Source of the DNA: Sipunculus nudus
Lineage: Eukaryota > Annelida > Sipuncula > Golfingiida > Sipunculidae
Direction: 5' to 3'
Assembly (NCBI GenBank): GCA_026874595.1
Contig: CM049320.1
Location: 28,756,714 to 28,820,713, forward strand
Length of the DNA stretch: 64,000 nt
Each line of letters opens with the position of its first letter. Position 1 is the first letter of the stretch. This document shows positions 13,381-24,490 of the stretch, one piece after another. Under the pieces are notes generated by a model. That model saw nothing but the letters and a program-made list of their open reading frames with translations. It was not told the DNA's origin and did not search any database. The translations under genes were made by a program, and so were the position numbers.

Positions 13381-16300
13381 TTGTTTTAAGCGTTTTTAAA
13401 AGTGTGAGGCATATTCTGCATAGAAAAAATCATGAAAAAAGAGGCCTACTGAAAGGCAAAGGATATACTATGTTTAAACTCACTTGAAGTTTAAGTTGAA
13501 ATTATAAAATGTATATTACAATAAACAATTGATTTACACAAAATTGACCATGGTCAATGTCTCTTCAGCGGATGTAATGAAATGGATAAGAAACCAGTTG
13601 CTTGTGGATAAGAGCGACGCATGGATCGCTGGCAGTACCTACGATATGGCTATTTCGCTGTTATTGTATAGGTTTTAAGGGCTGCACATACATTCAATGA
13701 TTGTTAAGTTTCCGGTTAATACGAAAAACCTCGAAATAACGACTACCATTTGGACTCGATAAAGTGCTCGCATTTGAAAGGTGATCGTATGAGCGAGTTC
13801 TTATATTATGAGAATCGTTACTGGTAAAATTTGGTTGTTGATTTAAGGTGGTCGCGAAACCGAAATGGTCCTAAGGCGAGGGTTAACTAAACAAGTAAAT
13901 CCAGGGCCAGCCATGATAAACAGAAGGGCGATATGCCAAACATGTTTCAGAGAGAGAGAGAGGCAGGTTACTGGTTCGGATCAATGAATAGACGCCTTGC
14001 TTCGACATGGCCCCTAGCATTAAAATGTCGTGAATTGTTAACGTGCCAGTCTACGCGAAGTTGAAAATAAACATGTAGCTATTTTAAGATCCACCGATTG
14101 TCGCGCTATTAAATTCGCCAAGAATCTGACATATGATTTTAGTCTTGTAAATCGGTTGAGGTTTACCTTCTTGTGTTCTTGTTGGTAAGGAATGTAAACA
14201 ACTTTAAATTTCTGTGTTTTTTAGTATTAATGGAGTAGATTGGACGTTATGATTTCGACCCTATACGCCCCTGTTAAAATGTATGGTATATCAATGAAAC
14301 AAAGTGTATACTCAACCGAGCTAGAGAACTGGCTCTCAGGAAGATTATGCACCAACACATCAATGGATAATTTTATTTAATCATCTTGTCCCTTTCCATG
14401 GAATATCTCTTTAATATCATTATTTATTGATAATCTTACACGTGGCTGCTGCTTCAGTAGAAAATAAGGATGGATACTTTAAATATCACACACACACACC
14501 CTCACACACACACCTATATATATGTATATATTCAACTACATCCTACAAACACCATGAAAGAGAGAGTGAATGCAAAGAATTACACGGAAGGTACGATGTA
14601 CGATTCCTATTAAACTGCATGGAGGAGAAACTGCATGCAGTTCTGGTATAGTATTTAACTTAATTCGTCTGATTATTATTGTCTAACAATAAGCCCTTAT
14701 AACGTACATAAAAGAAATATCACCCTTTTGCTTTGGTGTATAATACAAACAGTATTATATAGGAATTTGACATTATGTATATTGACAAGTTTTATCAGGA
14801 TTTAGCCATACCGGTTTTATTTCATTTAATACTGGTCGTTAGCAGGGTTCCCATCTAAAGGTAAATGCAATTTCTTGTTGAGTCGATCATGAACATATGT
14901 GATTCCCAGTTTTTTTTTTTTCAAGTCTGTGTGTTTGCATTTCATAAAAAATGTGAATTCCCTATTATGCCCAGGTGTAACAACACTCATTGTCAGTAGT
15001 TATCTACATTATCATCGTCTAAATGTTTATTCAGACGTGTTTCTATTGTTAGTGTAGAAGTATAAAATGTTTACGCGCTAAATGATGAACGCTCTTACGA
15101 TTGAATTGCTATAAATGTACTACAAATATTTTCGATTAAACGATAATACGTGAATGAGTTACGTTGATCTGTTTATCAGCAATCTCAGTCAGCAACTTTT
15201 TATGAAAATATATGTTCATCTTAGACCGACTTTAAAATTCAATACATCCTTTGTGACTAATTGTTCATGACTATCATACTTTTTTTTATATTGCCAGATA
15301 CTTGCCAACACTTGGTGAAACACAATGTAAGCTGTTATTACTTGTGGTTTTTATTAGCTCTTTTGTTACAGGCGCATAGCAGGTTTCTTTTTTCAGGGTC
15401 AGATGGTCATGGTTAAGGTATCAATTGAGTAAGTGTGGCTTAAAAATAGCTTTGTTAGCAAGAGAATGGAATGCATAGATAGTAGGTCCTGATGACACAA
15501 TTTGTTATCCATATGATTGGGGAATGTTCTTGTGGTGTATATGAATGAATCAACCTCATTTATATATCGTGATCGGTTTATAAAAAAAATAAATACATGT
15601 ACGTGTGTGTTTGGCAGAAAACAAATATAATCGCACTTACAAAGCCTCTCTGACACGGTTTACCCTTTTTTGGGCATAATAAATATATTTTATCTTATTA
15701 GTGGCCTTCCCGAATGACTGAAGAATCCAGGACTATATGTTACCATTACATATTCTGCATGTTAGGCCATAACAGATCCTTGCATGTCAAAAAATTTACA
15801 TATCAGAGAGCCTTCTGCATTGTACACCTTGCAATTCAAACTACAATACCAAACAACGTTATTGCAGGGGAGAGTGAATGCAAAGCCTATCATGTCCAGT
15901 ATGGAAAATTGTTATTCACGTAATGTAAGGAAATGAAGCATTTAGTGTGCCATAAATATATCAAAAATTCAATTATTGTTTCATGTATTATGTTTTGCAG
16001 ATTATAATCATTGCAGAATAAAACGGTATCAGGTTTAATTGTGTCATTTATTGTTTTGTTTTGATTTCTTGCCCGACATCAATACGACAAATGGTGTACA
16101 AAGTCCTGTGACATCTGACCTCATTTAACCGAATGGAATTATCCGGGAATTGATCTTAGGTGAGACAGCATATTGATAAAAGTTTCTGTTGATTTTCATG
16201 GAATTCCATTATGTTCATGGACTTTTTCGCTAATGTATTGCTTAGTAGATATGTTGAGTTTCATGACTATCCATCGATGCCATATGATATTATCGCGGCG

Positions 16301-18654
16301 ACATTAAAACTTGATGTACGGACTGACGAACTGACAGACGGGCGTGCGGCCTTTGGTTTACCACAAAATGTCGCCTCTGAGTCATGCATGTTAAAAGTCA
16401 TGCGCCTACTTAACCCGAAAAATGATATACATAAGCGAACGTATTAGAGTCAGAGGCTTACCAGAGCTGATTTAAATGCCTACTGAGTCGTTTGCCTAAT
16501 AGTGGCAACCTGCCACCCTAATGTCGATTTTTCTTGGGATAAATTCCGATGCTGGTCTCCATTATGCTGGTTGATTATGTTAATTATTGGAATATCATTT
16601 ATTTGCATATCATTGGCATATTAAACCAAGCTTATCGCACCAAAAACTGTAATTGAAAAGAATGTCTTATCGATAATCATTCCTTTCAAATGTATCTTTG
16701 TGTACAAGCGCTCTATAGAGCGGTGAGGTAAGTCACCAATAACAATGAAAAAAACATAATCATAGCACGTTTCGCTCTACCAAAGCAATTCACTTAGGGA
16801 AAACGCATCACGTACGACATAGGTGTGGGTGCACCCCGGAAAAATAATACAGATGATAAGGACTTCTTTGCATTGTATCCCTTCTTTTATATAGAACAGC
16901 AGATGTATACATTGGCCTTAGAAAATTGCAACGTCATTAACACGTGCATATTGTTCCATATTTTACCAAATTGTTCTCTTTGTCCCGACAGGGGTGTCAG
17001 CTCGCAGTTTTTGGCAACGATCAAAATCAGTCTGATCAACAGATATTTTTATATTAATGTGATAGAAGTCGAGGGATATTTCACAATTTTTATGTTATGT
17101 ATTTTATGAGAACGGTTCACTGACCAGCGCTGACTGTATCTCAAAGATTTGGATTTATAAAACAAAGAGAAAAAAGTTATGAAATCGCTTGAAAAAAGAC
17201 AACGTTGAAGTGTGTCAGAATAGAGATTTTCCAAAATAAATTTACACAGATATTCATAAAATACTCCTGCTTGTTTGGTATAGTTTGTACAAAAATTGGA
17301 TAACGTAATTAACATGACATTCTGACCTTATCAGTCCACATTCAGAGGTCATAATTCTCAATCTACAGATACAGAGAATGTTTGGAAAATATTTGAGACA
17401 TTTCAGTAGTAGTGATGGGTTGCATCAACTGATATAAAACCAACAGGTACACACATTAATTTTCTCTCAAAGGTCGAACTCTTGACTGTGAATATAATTT
17501 CCAATGTCCTTGCGGCCAGGAAAGTTCCACCTATGGCTACATGCGATCATATACAAGCATCATGTCAACTGAATATATTGTTGATTAGATCTCTTGTTCA
17601 AAAGAGAAGAATCCGGAATAAAAACACACAAAAAACATACTGAACACTCAACTTCAAACATTTGCTTCAACGAAATGTTTGAAAATTATTAATGCCGCCA
17701 TCACACTGACGAATTTGTCCAGCGTATGCAAGCAGACAAGAAAATGTTTGGACATTATTCTGGGTTTGTTTTTGATGAGTTGTCATCCCTTATTGTTCAT
17801 TCCCGTATTGAATAAAATAACAACGTATGCCAATGAACAGTTGGTACGCAGAGTGTATAATCCCGTTTGTTCCCGAGAAGTACGCGACCATGTCGCGAAT
17901 AGGTCGATAAATGATCAGACGAAATTCGCTGCTTTCGTGAGACATGCGCGAAACATTCTCTAAACTATTGGAATCTGTTTACGATTTCACAAAGAATTTT
18001 CGAACATCACGCACATTGTGTGTAGATCGCGCGCATGTGACGAAGGATTTTAGGCATTTTCTAGAGCAAATAACGAACAAATCAAAAGGAGGGATCCTAT
18101 AATCTTTCGCAGGAAATTTCAAACTCTTTTGCAAATACCCACCAAACTTAAATCGACTCCCGAGAACAAATTACGTAGCATCCGAATCCCCGCTCATGTT
18201 TGCCTAACTTTTGGGGCCTAAAATACGACAATTTTATTTCAATATTTGCATCCGGGTTTACCACTGGGATCATTTTTTTGTTTTCTTTCTGGCCGACTTT
18301 AAAATAGCATCATTTATTCTATATCACATATATTTTACTTATTTGCATATGGTATGTGTCTTTTGAAAGCAGGTATGTGCATCTGTTCTAAATGATCATG
18401 GTGGCACAGAGAGTGAAAATACTCAACAAAGGCCTTGACACATGTAATACCTGTTCTAAGAGATGCGTGGCATGTGACATTAATTCATTAAAATATGTGT
18501 CAATGCTCCTAACAAATTTTGGATGTTGGTATTGATCAATATCCAGGTTTATGAATAATTATTCAATACTCACATTGAATATATGCCGTACACCATATAA
18601 AGCCATCAGTTCTCCCTGCTGCATGCAAAAGTCGCCGTGCCGACACGGGTAGTG

Positions 18655-18826
18655 GGTGAGATTATGACGTCACTACCGTGACGTCACTTCGCTGGTTCCT
18701 ATAAAATGTACAAATACACAGAGGGGTTGGGGATCTGACATGGCCAAGAGGACTAAGGCAGCCGCACCGGAAATCGGAAGATCGTGGGTTCGAATCCCAC
18801 TGAACCCTTTTCTGTGTATACCCTTT

Positions 18827-18828
<2 letters not shown>
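18655..18828 (+). mobile_element. tRNA-derived SINE with double TGACGTCA head
   Basis: The head carries two TGACGTCA octamers (18665-18672 and 18679-18686) separated by 6 bp, then a 'cctataaaatgtac' tract and 'ggggttggggatctg'. A tRNA-like body follows: 'tggccaagaggactaagg' fits a box A of a tRNA with a long variable arm, and 'ggttcgaatcc' (about 18787-18797) is a near-perfect box B. The 7-base acceptor strands do not pair, so this is not a working tRNA gene. It ends in a TTTT and then a (TA)n array. The same head occurs inverted at 35.95 and 58.5 kb, but joined there to a different, tRNA-Ala-like body. Confidence 0.65.

Positions 18829-18872
<44 letters not shown>
18829..18872. repeat. (TA)n microsatellite at SINE 3' end
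   Basis: About 22 TA units directly after the tRNA-derived element, as in the 35.4 kb and 58.2 kb copies. Confidence 0.95.
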
Positions 18873-18875
<3 letters not shown>

Positions 18876-18909
18876 ACACAAAACCGATTAAGTTTTGTTT
18901 AGATTTATG

Positions 18910-19160
18910 TATGTCATGGGGCTAGTTAGTTATATTATGTATTCGGTACAAGAGCACTACGGGTACAAGTGGACCACGAATCGGCGAGTTTGTTTGCTTG
19001 GCCTGATGTTGAGGATTTTATGAAAACCAAAAGAGTTATGACTTTTTCATAACACATTCTATGTCACTGTACTCATAGACATTTAACCAGAAAAAAAATA
19101 ATTGAAGGCTGTTGGAGAAATACGTCAGATCTTAGTAGTAATCATAACGAGTCAAATATT
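18910..19160. repeat. Segment duplicated at 49780-50010
   Basis: Shared landmarks are 'gttagttatattatgta', 'gcctgatgtt', 'aagagttatgactttttcataac' (the second copy lacks the first bases) and 'gtcrgatctaagtagtaatc'. The copies are diverged and non-coding. In the second place it is joined directly to the equivalent of 21640, so about 2.5 kb is missing there or was added here. Confidence 0.6.
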
Positions 19161-19854
19161 AAAATAATAAATTTATTATGTATGATATGTATATTAATGC
19201 ATATTATATGTATATTAATGTGTGGTCATACTGTAGCATTATTAGACTTTAAATATACTTTAAAGATTTTAACATTTAATGCATTATGACTCAGTGGCTT
19301 TTTATTAAAGATATACTGTTAGTTTTATTGTCGGCATGTGGAGCCAGCCATTTAGTAAACGAAAAGGACGCGACCATGTGGGTTGTTCTTAGATGCATCT
19401 GGCAACGTCTATTCTGTCGTTGTTAATGTGTAATTTCGTTGAATTAATAAAACGACATATACACAGTGAGTTAGCATCATGGATATTGAGACCCATGCTT
19501 TTATACGGTTATAACGCAGAGAATATGCCCTTCCTTCCTGTAAATTTACCGACAAACCTTTTCTCGTTACTTGTTGATATTTTAAATGATCATATTCTCG
19601 TTCATTTAAAAGGCTTCAGGAAATAAATTGAGCTTAAAATGAAGCATATGACTGCAATGGGTATATCGGATAAAAATACATTATTTCTATAGTTTTGATA
19701 CTCAAACTATTAGCCCTAACAAGAACAACAATCAAGTCATTCGATAAAGTTATTGAGAAACGGAGTGTAAAATCCGCTGTCATCTTGTCCGAGGTGGGCA
19801 TATCTGAGTGGACCAATATACCTCACCAAGAATATAGTCCTACGGTAAAACAGT
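19161..19854. other. Non-coding stretch
   Basis: The open frames at 19393-19626 (+) and 19634-19816 (-) have no recognised domain. No repeat was identified. Confidence 0.35.
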
Positions 19855-20410
19855 AATATGTCATGTGATTCGTGTGCCCCCAAAACGTAGGAGAAAGGAA
19901 CATTCGAAAATTAACTGGCTTATTTTCACTTCAAGCTCCACCAGAGGGCCCTCGATGTTTCGACATGGGCATGAAATGGCGAGCGCATGCATCATAAAAG
20001 CTACACAATACGGGTGTCTACGGTATGGCATCAAAAGACATGCAATATTTGTGTCTACGATATGGCATCAACAGACATGCAATACGGGCGTCTACGATTT
20101 GGCATCAACAGACATGATTAACGGGTGTCTACTATATGGCATCGACAGACATGCAATACTTGTTTCTACAATATGGCATCAAATACATGAACTGCGGATG
20201 TCTACGATATGGCATCAAAAGAAATGCAATGCGGGTGTCTACGATATGGCATCAAAATTTATGCAATAGGGGTGTCTACGAAATGGCATCAAACAATATG
20301 CAAAAGTGTGTCTACGAAATGGCATAAAAAGACATGCAATACGGATGTCTCCGATGTGACATTAAAAGACATGCAATGTGGGTGTCTATGATGTGGCATC
20401 AATGTGATCT
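19855..20410 (+). repeat. 37-bp minisatellite with flank (second locus 51640-52015)
   Basis: From about 20010 to 20408 a 37-bp unit (containing 'gtgtctacgatatggcatca' then 'aaagacatgcaat') repeats about 11 times with moderate divergence. As 37 is not a multiple of 3, a frame cycles through three different translations, giving the odd peptides seen in overlapping open frames. The 150 bases before the array (with 'aaaattaactggct') also match the second locus, so array and flank moved or duplicated together. Confidence 0.85.
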
Positions 20411-20464
20411 GCAAGGATATTTGCAAACGAGATATGACTCTATGACATTGCCGTCTACCATTCA

Positions 20465-20700
20465 GAGTCCTTCGCCGAAAACCGCAGCCGGTGGAGAAAC
20501 GTTGTCCTAAAAGGTATGAAGAGGGATTGGGAGAAAAGAATACAAATCGGCATGAAAACAGAAGAAGAGAAAATGGAGGAAGCAAGACATAAATGTGCAA
20601 TTCTGACACCTCACCTCCAGGAAAAGTTGCAGAGACTACAGGCAAGAGTGGGATATCAGTCAGTCTTTAACATCATAGTAATTTTGCACATCGAATAGAA
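20465..20700 (+). other. Unassigned coding-like fragment
   Basis: The frame opening at 20516 codes a charged, Lys/Glu-rich peptide (segments RDWEKRIQIGMKTEEEKMEE and LQEKLQRLQARVG) that could form a short coiled coil. It follows the minisatellite directly, has no clear splice sites and no second copy at 52 kb. It may be a fragment of a retrocopied gene or chance. Confidence 0.2.
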
Positions 20701-20750
20701 AGCTAGAGTCGACAATATTAATGTTGTAATTTAGTTTAATATATGTATAA

Positions 20751-20792
20751 TTATATATATATATTCAAAGACCTGATACTGTAAGCTAATGT

Positions 20793-20837
<45 letters not shown>

Positions 20838-20845
20838 TATATAAA

Positions 20846-20884
<39 letters not shown>
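20751..20884. repeat. Clustered (TA)n arrays
   Basis: Three TA arrays (20751-20764, 20797-20836, 20851-20884); the 'ctatataaatgtac' text after the second and third arrays is the same, so the array plus its flank was duplicated in tandem. Confidence 0.9.
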
Positions 20885-20886
<2 letters not shown>

Positions 20887-21101
20887 TATATAAATGTACC
20901 ATATTTAATTCATAATATTGTGCAACAATACTGTTTTTACGGACAGCTTCAAGTGAGCACAGCTTAAAGTTGCCCTTTCGAAAAAATACTGTCGTGCAAT
21001 ATTATCAACTATAACACACTATAAATGATACATTATGGTTGATCCCTGCATGATAGAGCACTTTCGCTGTGATGTGTTAAACTTCTTCATATGTGATATT
21101 G

Positions 21102-21102
<1 letters not shown>

Positions 21103-21152
<50 letters not shown>
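21103..21152. repeat. (TA)n microsatellite
   Basis: Pure TA array of about 25 units. Confidence 0.95.
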
Positions 21153-21157
<5 letters not shown>

Positions 21158-21169
21158 TAAGTAAACTAA

Positions 21170-22370
21170 CTGCCGTGGTTGGTGAAGTAAGAGTGTCTTA
21201 GGTGCAAAATAAGATTACATTTAGCTGAAAGAGAGAAATATTCCCTTAAATAGTACATGGTTAAGACATTCCTAGTGGTAAATCTCTTTAGGGTGTTTGC
21301 GTGCACAATACATGTTTCTCTCTCCATTCGGGCTATCATTTCTAGCAAGTGACAGTACCGACAATGCTTTCTTATAACCAATAAAAAAAGGACATTAGCC
21401 AAACATAATCATAAGTGACAGATTTGCTCCTGATATTTTTTTTTACCGTGATCCTTTTTTTTCAAAAGCTCACCAGGTTTTCATTCGACCCTCTTCCTAT
21501 TTAACCAAGATCTGCAGATTCATGGTATTAAGAAAACCTGGCCTTATGACACTGAATTACTGATAGCTGTCGGATTTGCAAAATGAATTTATTTTTTACG
21601 TTGGTCTTATTTCCAAATTCGTATTGTCCATAGGCGACCCCCAAATATCGATCGCGTTTTCCTGTCTTAGTTAGCACTCCAAAACTATTGGTTTTCCAAA
21701 ACTGTCCATTTGCAAGAGTAATAGTCACATGTGACTTCGCCTCACACTTATTTAGGACCTTAATTTAATATACAGCCTATATAGCCTATCCGATCTATAT
21801 CTGTTACTCCTCAGTATCGCGTAAGAGGGTTCTTGGATTTGAGTGGATCAGGATTGCGGGGATCCGTGGAGTTGCTTATCTTGCGATCGATCGGCAATCT
21901 GGTTAATATTAACATATTATTATATTTTATATTAAGAATTCTCTTTATTCTCCATATTATAGACGAACACAATCTGAAAACTTTTTTCAGGTACGCCAGG
22001 AGGTTACAAATACGAATGTGCGTGACGTTTACGAGGACAACTCTAAAAAATATCGTCGAGCATGTTATTTATGTTGCGAATGATTGTGATTGGAGGGCTG
22101 TGAACATCAATAGCTGTAACACTATCTTGCCACAGGCCTCTGTATTAGAAAACATACTTGATCATCCGACTTGAACAGTGCCGTAATAGATATACTTGAT
22201 GTTATTTTTTCATATTCTGAAATGGTAAAACGTATATGCTTTGAAGCATCTCCGCTTTTCGCAGCTGTAAAATATACATAAAAGTGAAGGTTCAGAGTTC
22301 AGCTAATTTTATGATGAAATTCAGACGGATATAGTAAACTCAACAAACCATACATAGCTGTTATAGGTTA
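21170..22370. repeat. Upstream module of leader exon, copy 1 of 3
   Basis: Sequence before the 22416 leader exon is matched by 49990-50760 and 52500-53770. Landmarks are the 'aggtgcaaaataa' block (21200, 52530), 'agatctgcagat' (21510, 52820), 'gcactccaaaact' with 'ggttttccaaaact' (21675, 50035), 'gcgatcgatcggc' (21883, 50245) and 'gtgacgtttacgaggacaac' (22021, 50391). The last block, 22000-22170, keeps an open frame in two copies (pieces RDVYEDNSKKY, and in another frame NTILPQASVLEN / NTILQQSSVLEN) but has stops in all frames overall. It may be an untranslated first exon or a decayed exon. Confidence 0.6.
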
Positions 22371-22373
22371 CAC

Positions 22374-22379
22374 TATATA
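22374..22379 (+). promoter_or_regulatory. Possible TATA-like element before leader exon
   Basis: TATATA lies about 40 bases before the ATG at 22416. The surrounding block, ending 'caatatct', is conserved before the leaders at 50794 and 53812 (TTTATAT-like at 53771). It may equally be conserved only by shared ancestry. Confidence 0.25.
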
Positions 22380-22415
22380 CGGATGATCCAATATCTACCA
22401 CTAAGCGGGAACAAG

Positions 22416-22479
22416 ATGACCTCTCGAAATCTCATCATTGTCACTGTTGTAGCAGTCTGGCTTTCATATTTTCATTCGG
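22416..22479 (+). CDS. Leader exon: signal peptide of C-type lectin gene (unit A)
   Basis: ATG to donor, 64 bp, ending in phase 1 before GTAAGTAT. The coded start is MTSRN followed by the hydrophobic core LIIVTVVAVWLSYF and small residues HS, a good eukaryotic signal peptide. The ATG was chosen because paralogous leaders at 53812 and 3131 begin at the same place and have the same length, although an in-frame ATG lies upstream at 22383. Its phase fits the 24-bp exon at 24467 and the CTLD exon at 30696. Spliced together, the model gives a secreted single-domain lectin of roughly 155 residues. The long intron to 30.7 kb contains LINE remnants. Confidence 0.65.
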
Positions 22480-22928
22480 GTAAGTATATTTACAGACACG
22501 TTCACGTCAAAACAAAATGTTGCAAATACAGCTATTTGTATTCTTCGATTAAACCGTTGGAGCGATTTCGACAAATATATTCTTGCTCTCAAATGAATGT
22601 TTTTTAGGCATGTTCTGTTTGTAAATCAAAGTATATGTTTGGGTGTAATGGATATTAGTTCTCTCTATTAATGATGCCATGTGGCATTCAAATCTGTAGA
22701 TGATGCACATTCATGTCTATACATTTTAAATACCATCTTTTCCATGAATTTCAAATAGATATTTGCAAAAAAATGTTACCTCTTTTGTGAAAAACAAAAT
22801 ATTTCCTATACTAATGTTATCTGCTCAAGGAAATTAGAGTTACCATAATCACATTAGCGATCTTTTTCAGCCAGACTTCTGCATAATTATTTAAATATTT
22901 GGCAAATTATAAAATTCTCGGAAATCAC
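22480..22928. other. Start of intron, conserved with 50844-51290
   Basis: Intron sequence following the leader donor is recognisably the same at the second leader copy ('gtatatgtttgggtgtaatg' at about 22631 and 50995). No exon seen. Confidence 0.5.
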
Positions 22929-23110
22929 TAGCCTGGATTAGCAGGTTTCATTTGGTGAGGGCCTGAAAACGCCTCTGACATAAATAAATGAGCACCTATT
23001 GAATATGGCTAACAAATGTGACTGTATTGAGTACATTTTCGCTTGGGGACTGGACAAATTGCAAACAAAACACCAGCCATCTATGATCCAGGAAAGGATT
23101 TAGTAGAATG
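22929..23110 (+). pseudogene. Decayed copy of unknown coding fragment (partner 51291-51497)
   Basis: Aligned with 51291-51497 it shares 'ccagccatctatgatcc' and 'gcacctawtgaat', but it carries several stops and frameshifts. The product is not recognised. It sits in the intron after the leader exon in both copies, so it duplicated with that module. Confidence 0.4.
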
Positions 23111-23296
23111 TTTGAATAATAATTTTTACACAGGTAAATCAACCCCCAGTCACAAACATAATAACGTTAACCTAGGAATGACGAAACCCTAACGATTTTG
23201 GAAATCATGGCGTCCCAAAAGCCCTACAAATGACTTTCATTAACATCATTAGATGTCCCATAAGACTTTAAAATACTAAGTAAAGTACTGGTTACT

Positions 23297-23620
23297 AGGT
23301 TGAAGAAAGTCCTTCCTGTTATAATATCTAAAGAACAAAGGGCTTTCATACAGGAACGTTTCTTTGGTTAATTTATACGATTAATAAATGGTATGTCTTA
23401 TTGTAGACAAAAAAATACCAGGAAAATATATGGCGCTGAATTTGCTTCTGCTTTTGACCGTATCGATCATACTTGTATGTTCAGTGTTCTAAAACAATGC
23501 TGATTTGGTCAGCAGTTTATCACATGGATTTAAGCAATGTACAATAAACTAGAAAATCCAGTGATTGAAAATGAAGTAACTACAAAATATTTTCCATTAG
23601 AAAGAGGTACATCTCTTTAA
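23297..23620 (+). pseudogene. LINE reverse transcriptase fragment (L1-like), decayed
   Basis: A single frame from 23297 gives reverse-transcriptase text with in-frame stops: KKVLPVIISKEQ, then RLINGM, then FASAFDRIDH (RT domain A, usually F-x-K-A-F-D-x-V/I-D-H), then FITWI, then KYFPLERGT (usually followed by R-Q-G-D-P). The YxDD box is not in the fragment. At least three stops lie in frame, so it cannot code a working enzyme. It lies in the same orientation as the lectin genes, inside the putative long intron. Confidence 0.75.
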
Positions 23621-24466
23621 GTAGAATTTGTCCGATTGAAATAGGTGTGATCATTTTTCCAGTTTAAATAGACACTTAATTAAGTTTTATCATTGCATTG
23701 TTGCAAAGAATTTGATTTTTTGAATCTCTGAATGGCTACGTGGTAGTAACATAAATAACCAATAATACAATCGTTCTGTACGATAAACTGACATTGTACA
23801 TTAAAAAAGGTCGTAAGAGCATAAATACCTTATTCTAAAAATTCAAATATAGAGCCAATTCATTTCACAAAGAAAAATATCTTATAGCAAAGAAAAACAA
23901 AAGTTAGAATTGCATTTAAGAGAATGGGGCCTACTGATGCCACTCATAATGTGAAATTACCTCCTGATGTAAATATTATAAACAAAAGGGCAAGTTTTAA
24001 GTATTCTCCTGTCATATCAATATGTTATAATTTGAAGTAGACGTTCCTATCGATATTATTATTGTTTTATCTACACACTTGTAGAGAAATCCAAACAAAA
24101 CAGAGACAGACAATTATAATAAAGTTCATCTTTATCGGTTGATAGGAAAAGAGAAAGACTAACAAAACGACACATATGACAGACAGGACAATAATTGATT
24201 GGTTTAATTGACTTAAAAAAGAACACTTATTGTTTCGCCGGGTTCACAGATATATATCCTATCCATGACCTCAAAGCTGTATGATCCTCAATCACTGGCA
24301 TTAATGTTATTGAAAGCCGACGGTTTACGTCAGTTTATTAGTTCAGTGGACTAGGCATATAATCTTTAACACTTCTTAACATGTTACAAACTATATTAAA
24401 AGACACCTTGCGGTTGTCCTCAAAATAAATATGATTACATATTGTGTAACTTGACATTTGTTTCAG
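23621..24466. other. Non-coding, probably LINE-derived remainder
   Basis: No frame is convincing. Sequence downstream of the RT fragment may be the rest of the same dead LINE, but no motif proves it. Confidence 0.3.
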
Positions 24467-24490
24467 CGAAAAATATGGACGACTATGAAG
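24467..24490 (+). CDS. Candidate 24-bp microexon
   Basis: A good acceptor ('catttgtttcag') and a donor-like GTATTG border 24 bases that read phase 1 to phase 1 and code K-N-M-D-D-Y-E with split flanking codons. Both phases fit the leader before it and the CTLD exon after it, adding a short acidic linker between signal peptide and lectin domain. No equivalent was found between 53875 and 55898, and the leader can join the CTLD exon directly in the same phase, so it could be optional or spurious. Confidence 0.35.

Larger units (their letters stand above)
12130..18650. other. Long non-coding stretch, no gene supported
   Basis: It holds TA arrays (12252, 13337), a CA/TA tract near 14488-14530 and ordinary AT-rich sequence. 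The open frames at 12537-12872, 15399-15656, 16825-17315 and 17679-17963 show no recognisable domain or splice support. Two places share an exon-like phrase reading E-S-E-C-K (14559 and 15870); see the findings. A repeat-like tract with 'acggactgacgaactgacagacgg' character lies near 16190-16400 and resembles an interspersed repeat end. Confidence 0.4.

Noticed and set aside
13302-13487. Open frame with alternating Tyr-Ile
   Set aside because: Translation of a (TA)n array; the same holds at 18673-18925 and 35340-35537.
18741-18815. Functional tRNA gene
   Set aside because: Box A and B are good, but the acceptor strands do not pair and the anticodon arm does not fold well; it is part of a SINE.
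19865-20391. Open frames with YGIKRHAI, VSTIWHQ and GVYDMAS repeats
   Set aside because: Three frames of the same 37-bp minisatellite; the period is not a multiple of three, so no stable protein repeat exists.
20010-20408. CRISPR-like array
   Set aside because: Units are contiguous with no unique spacers, and the genome is eukaryotic.
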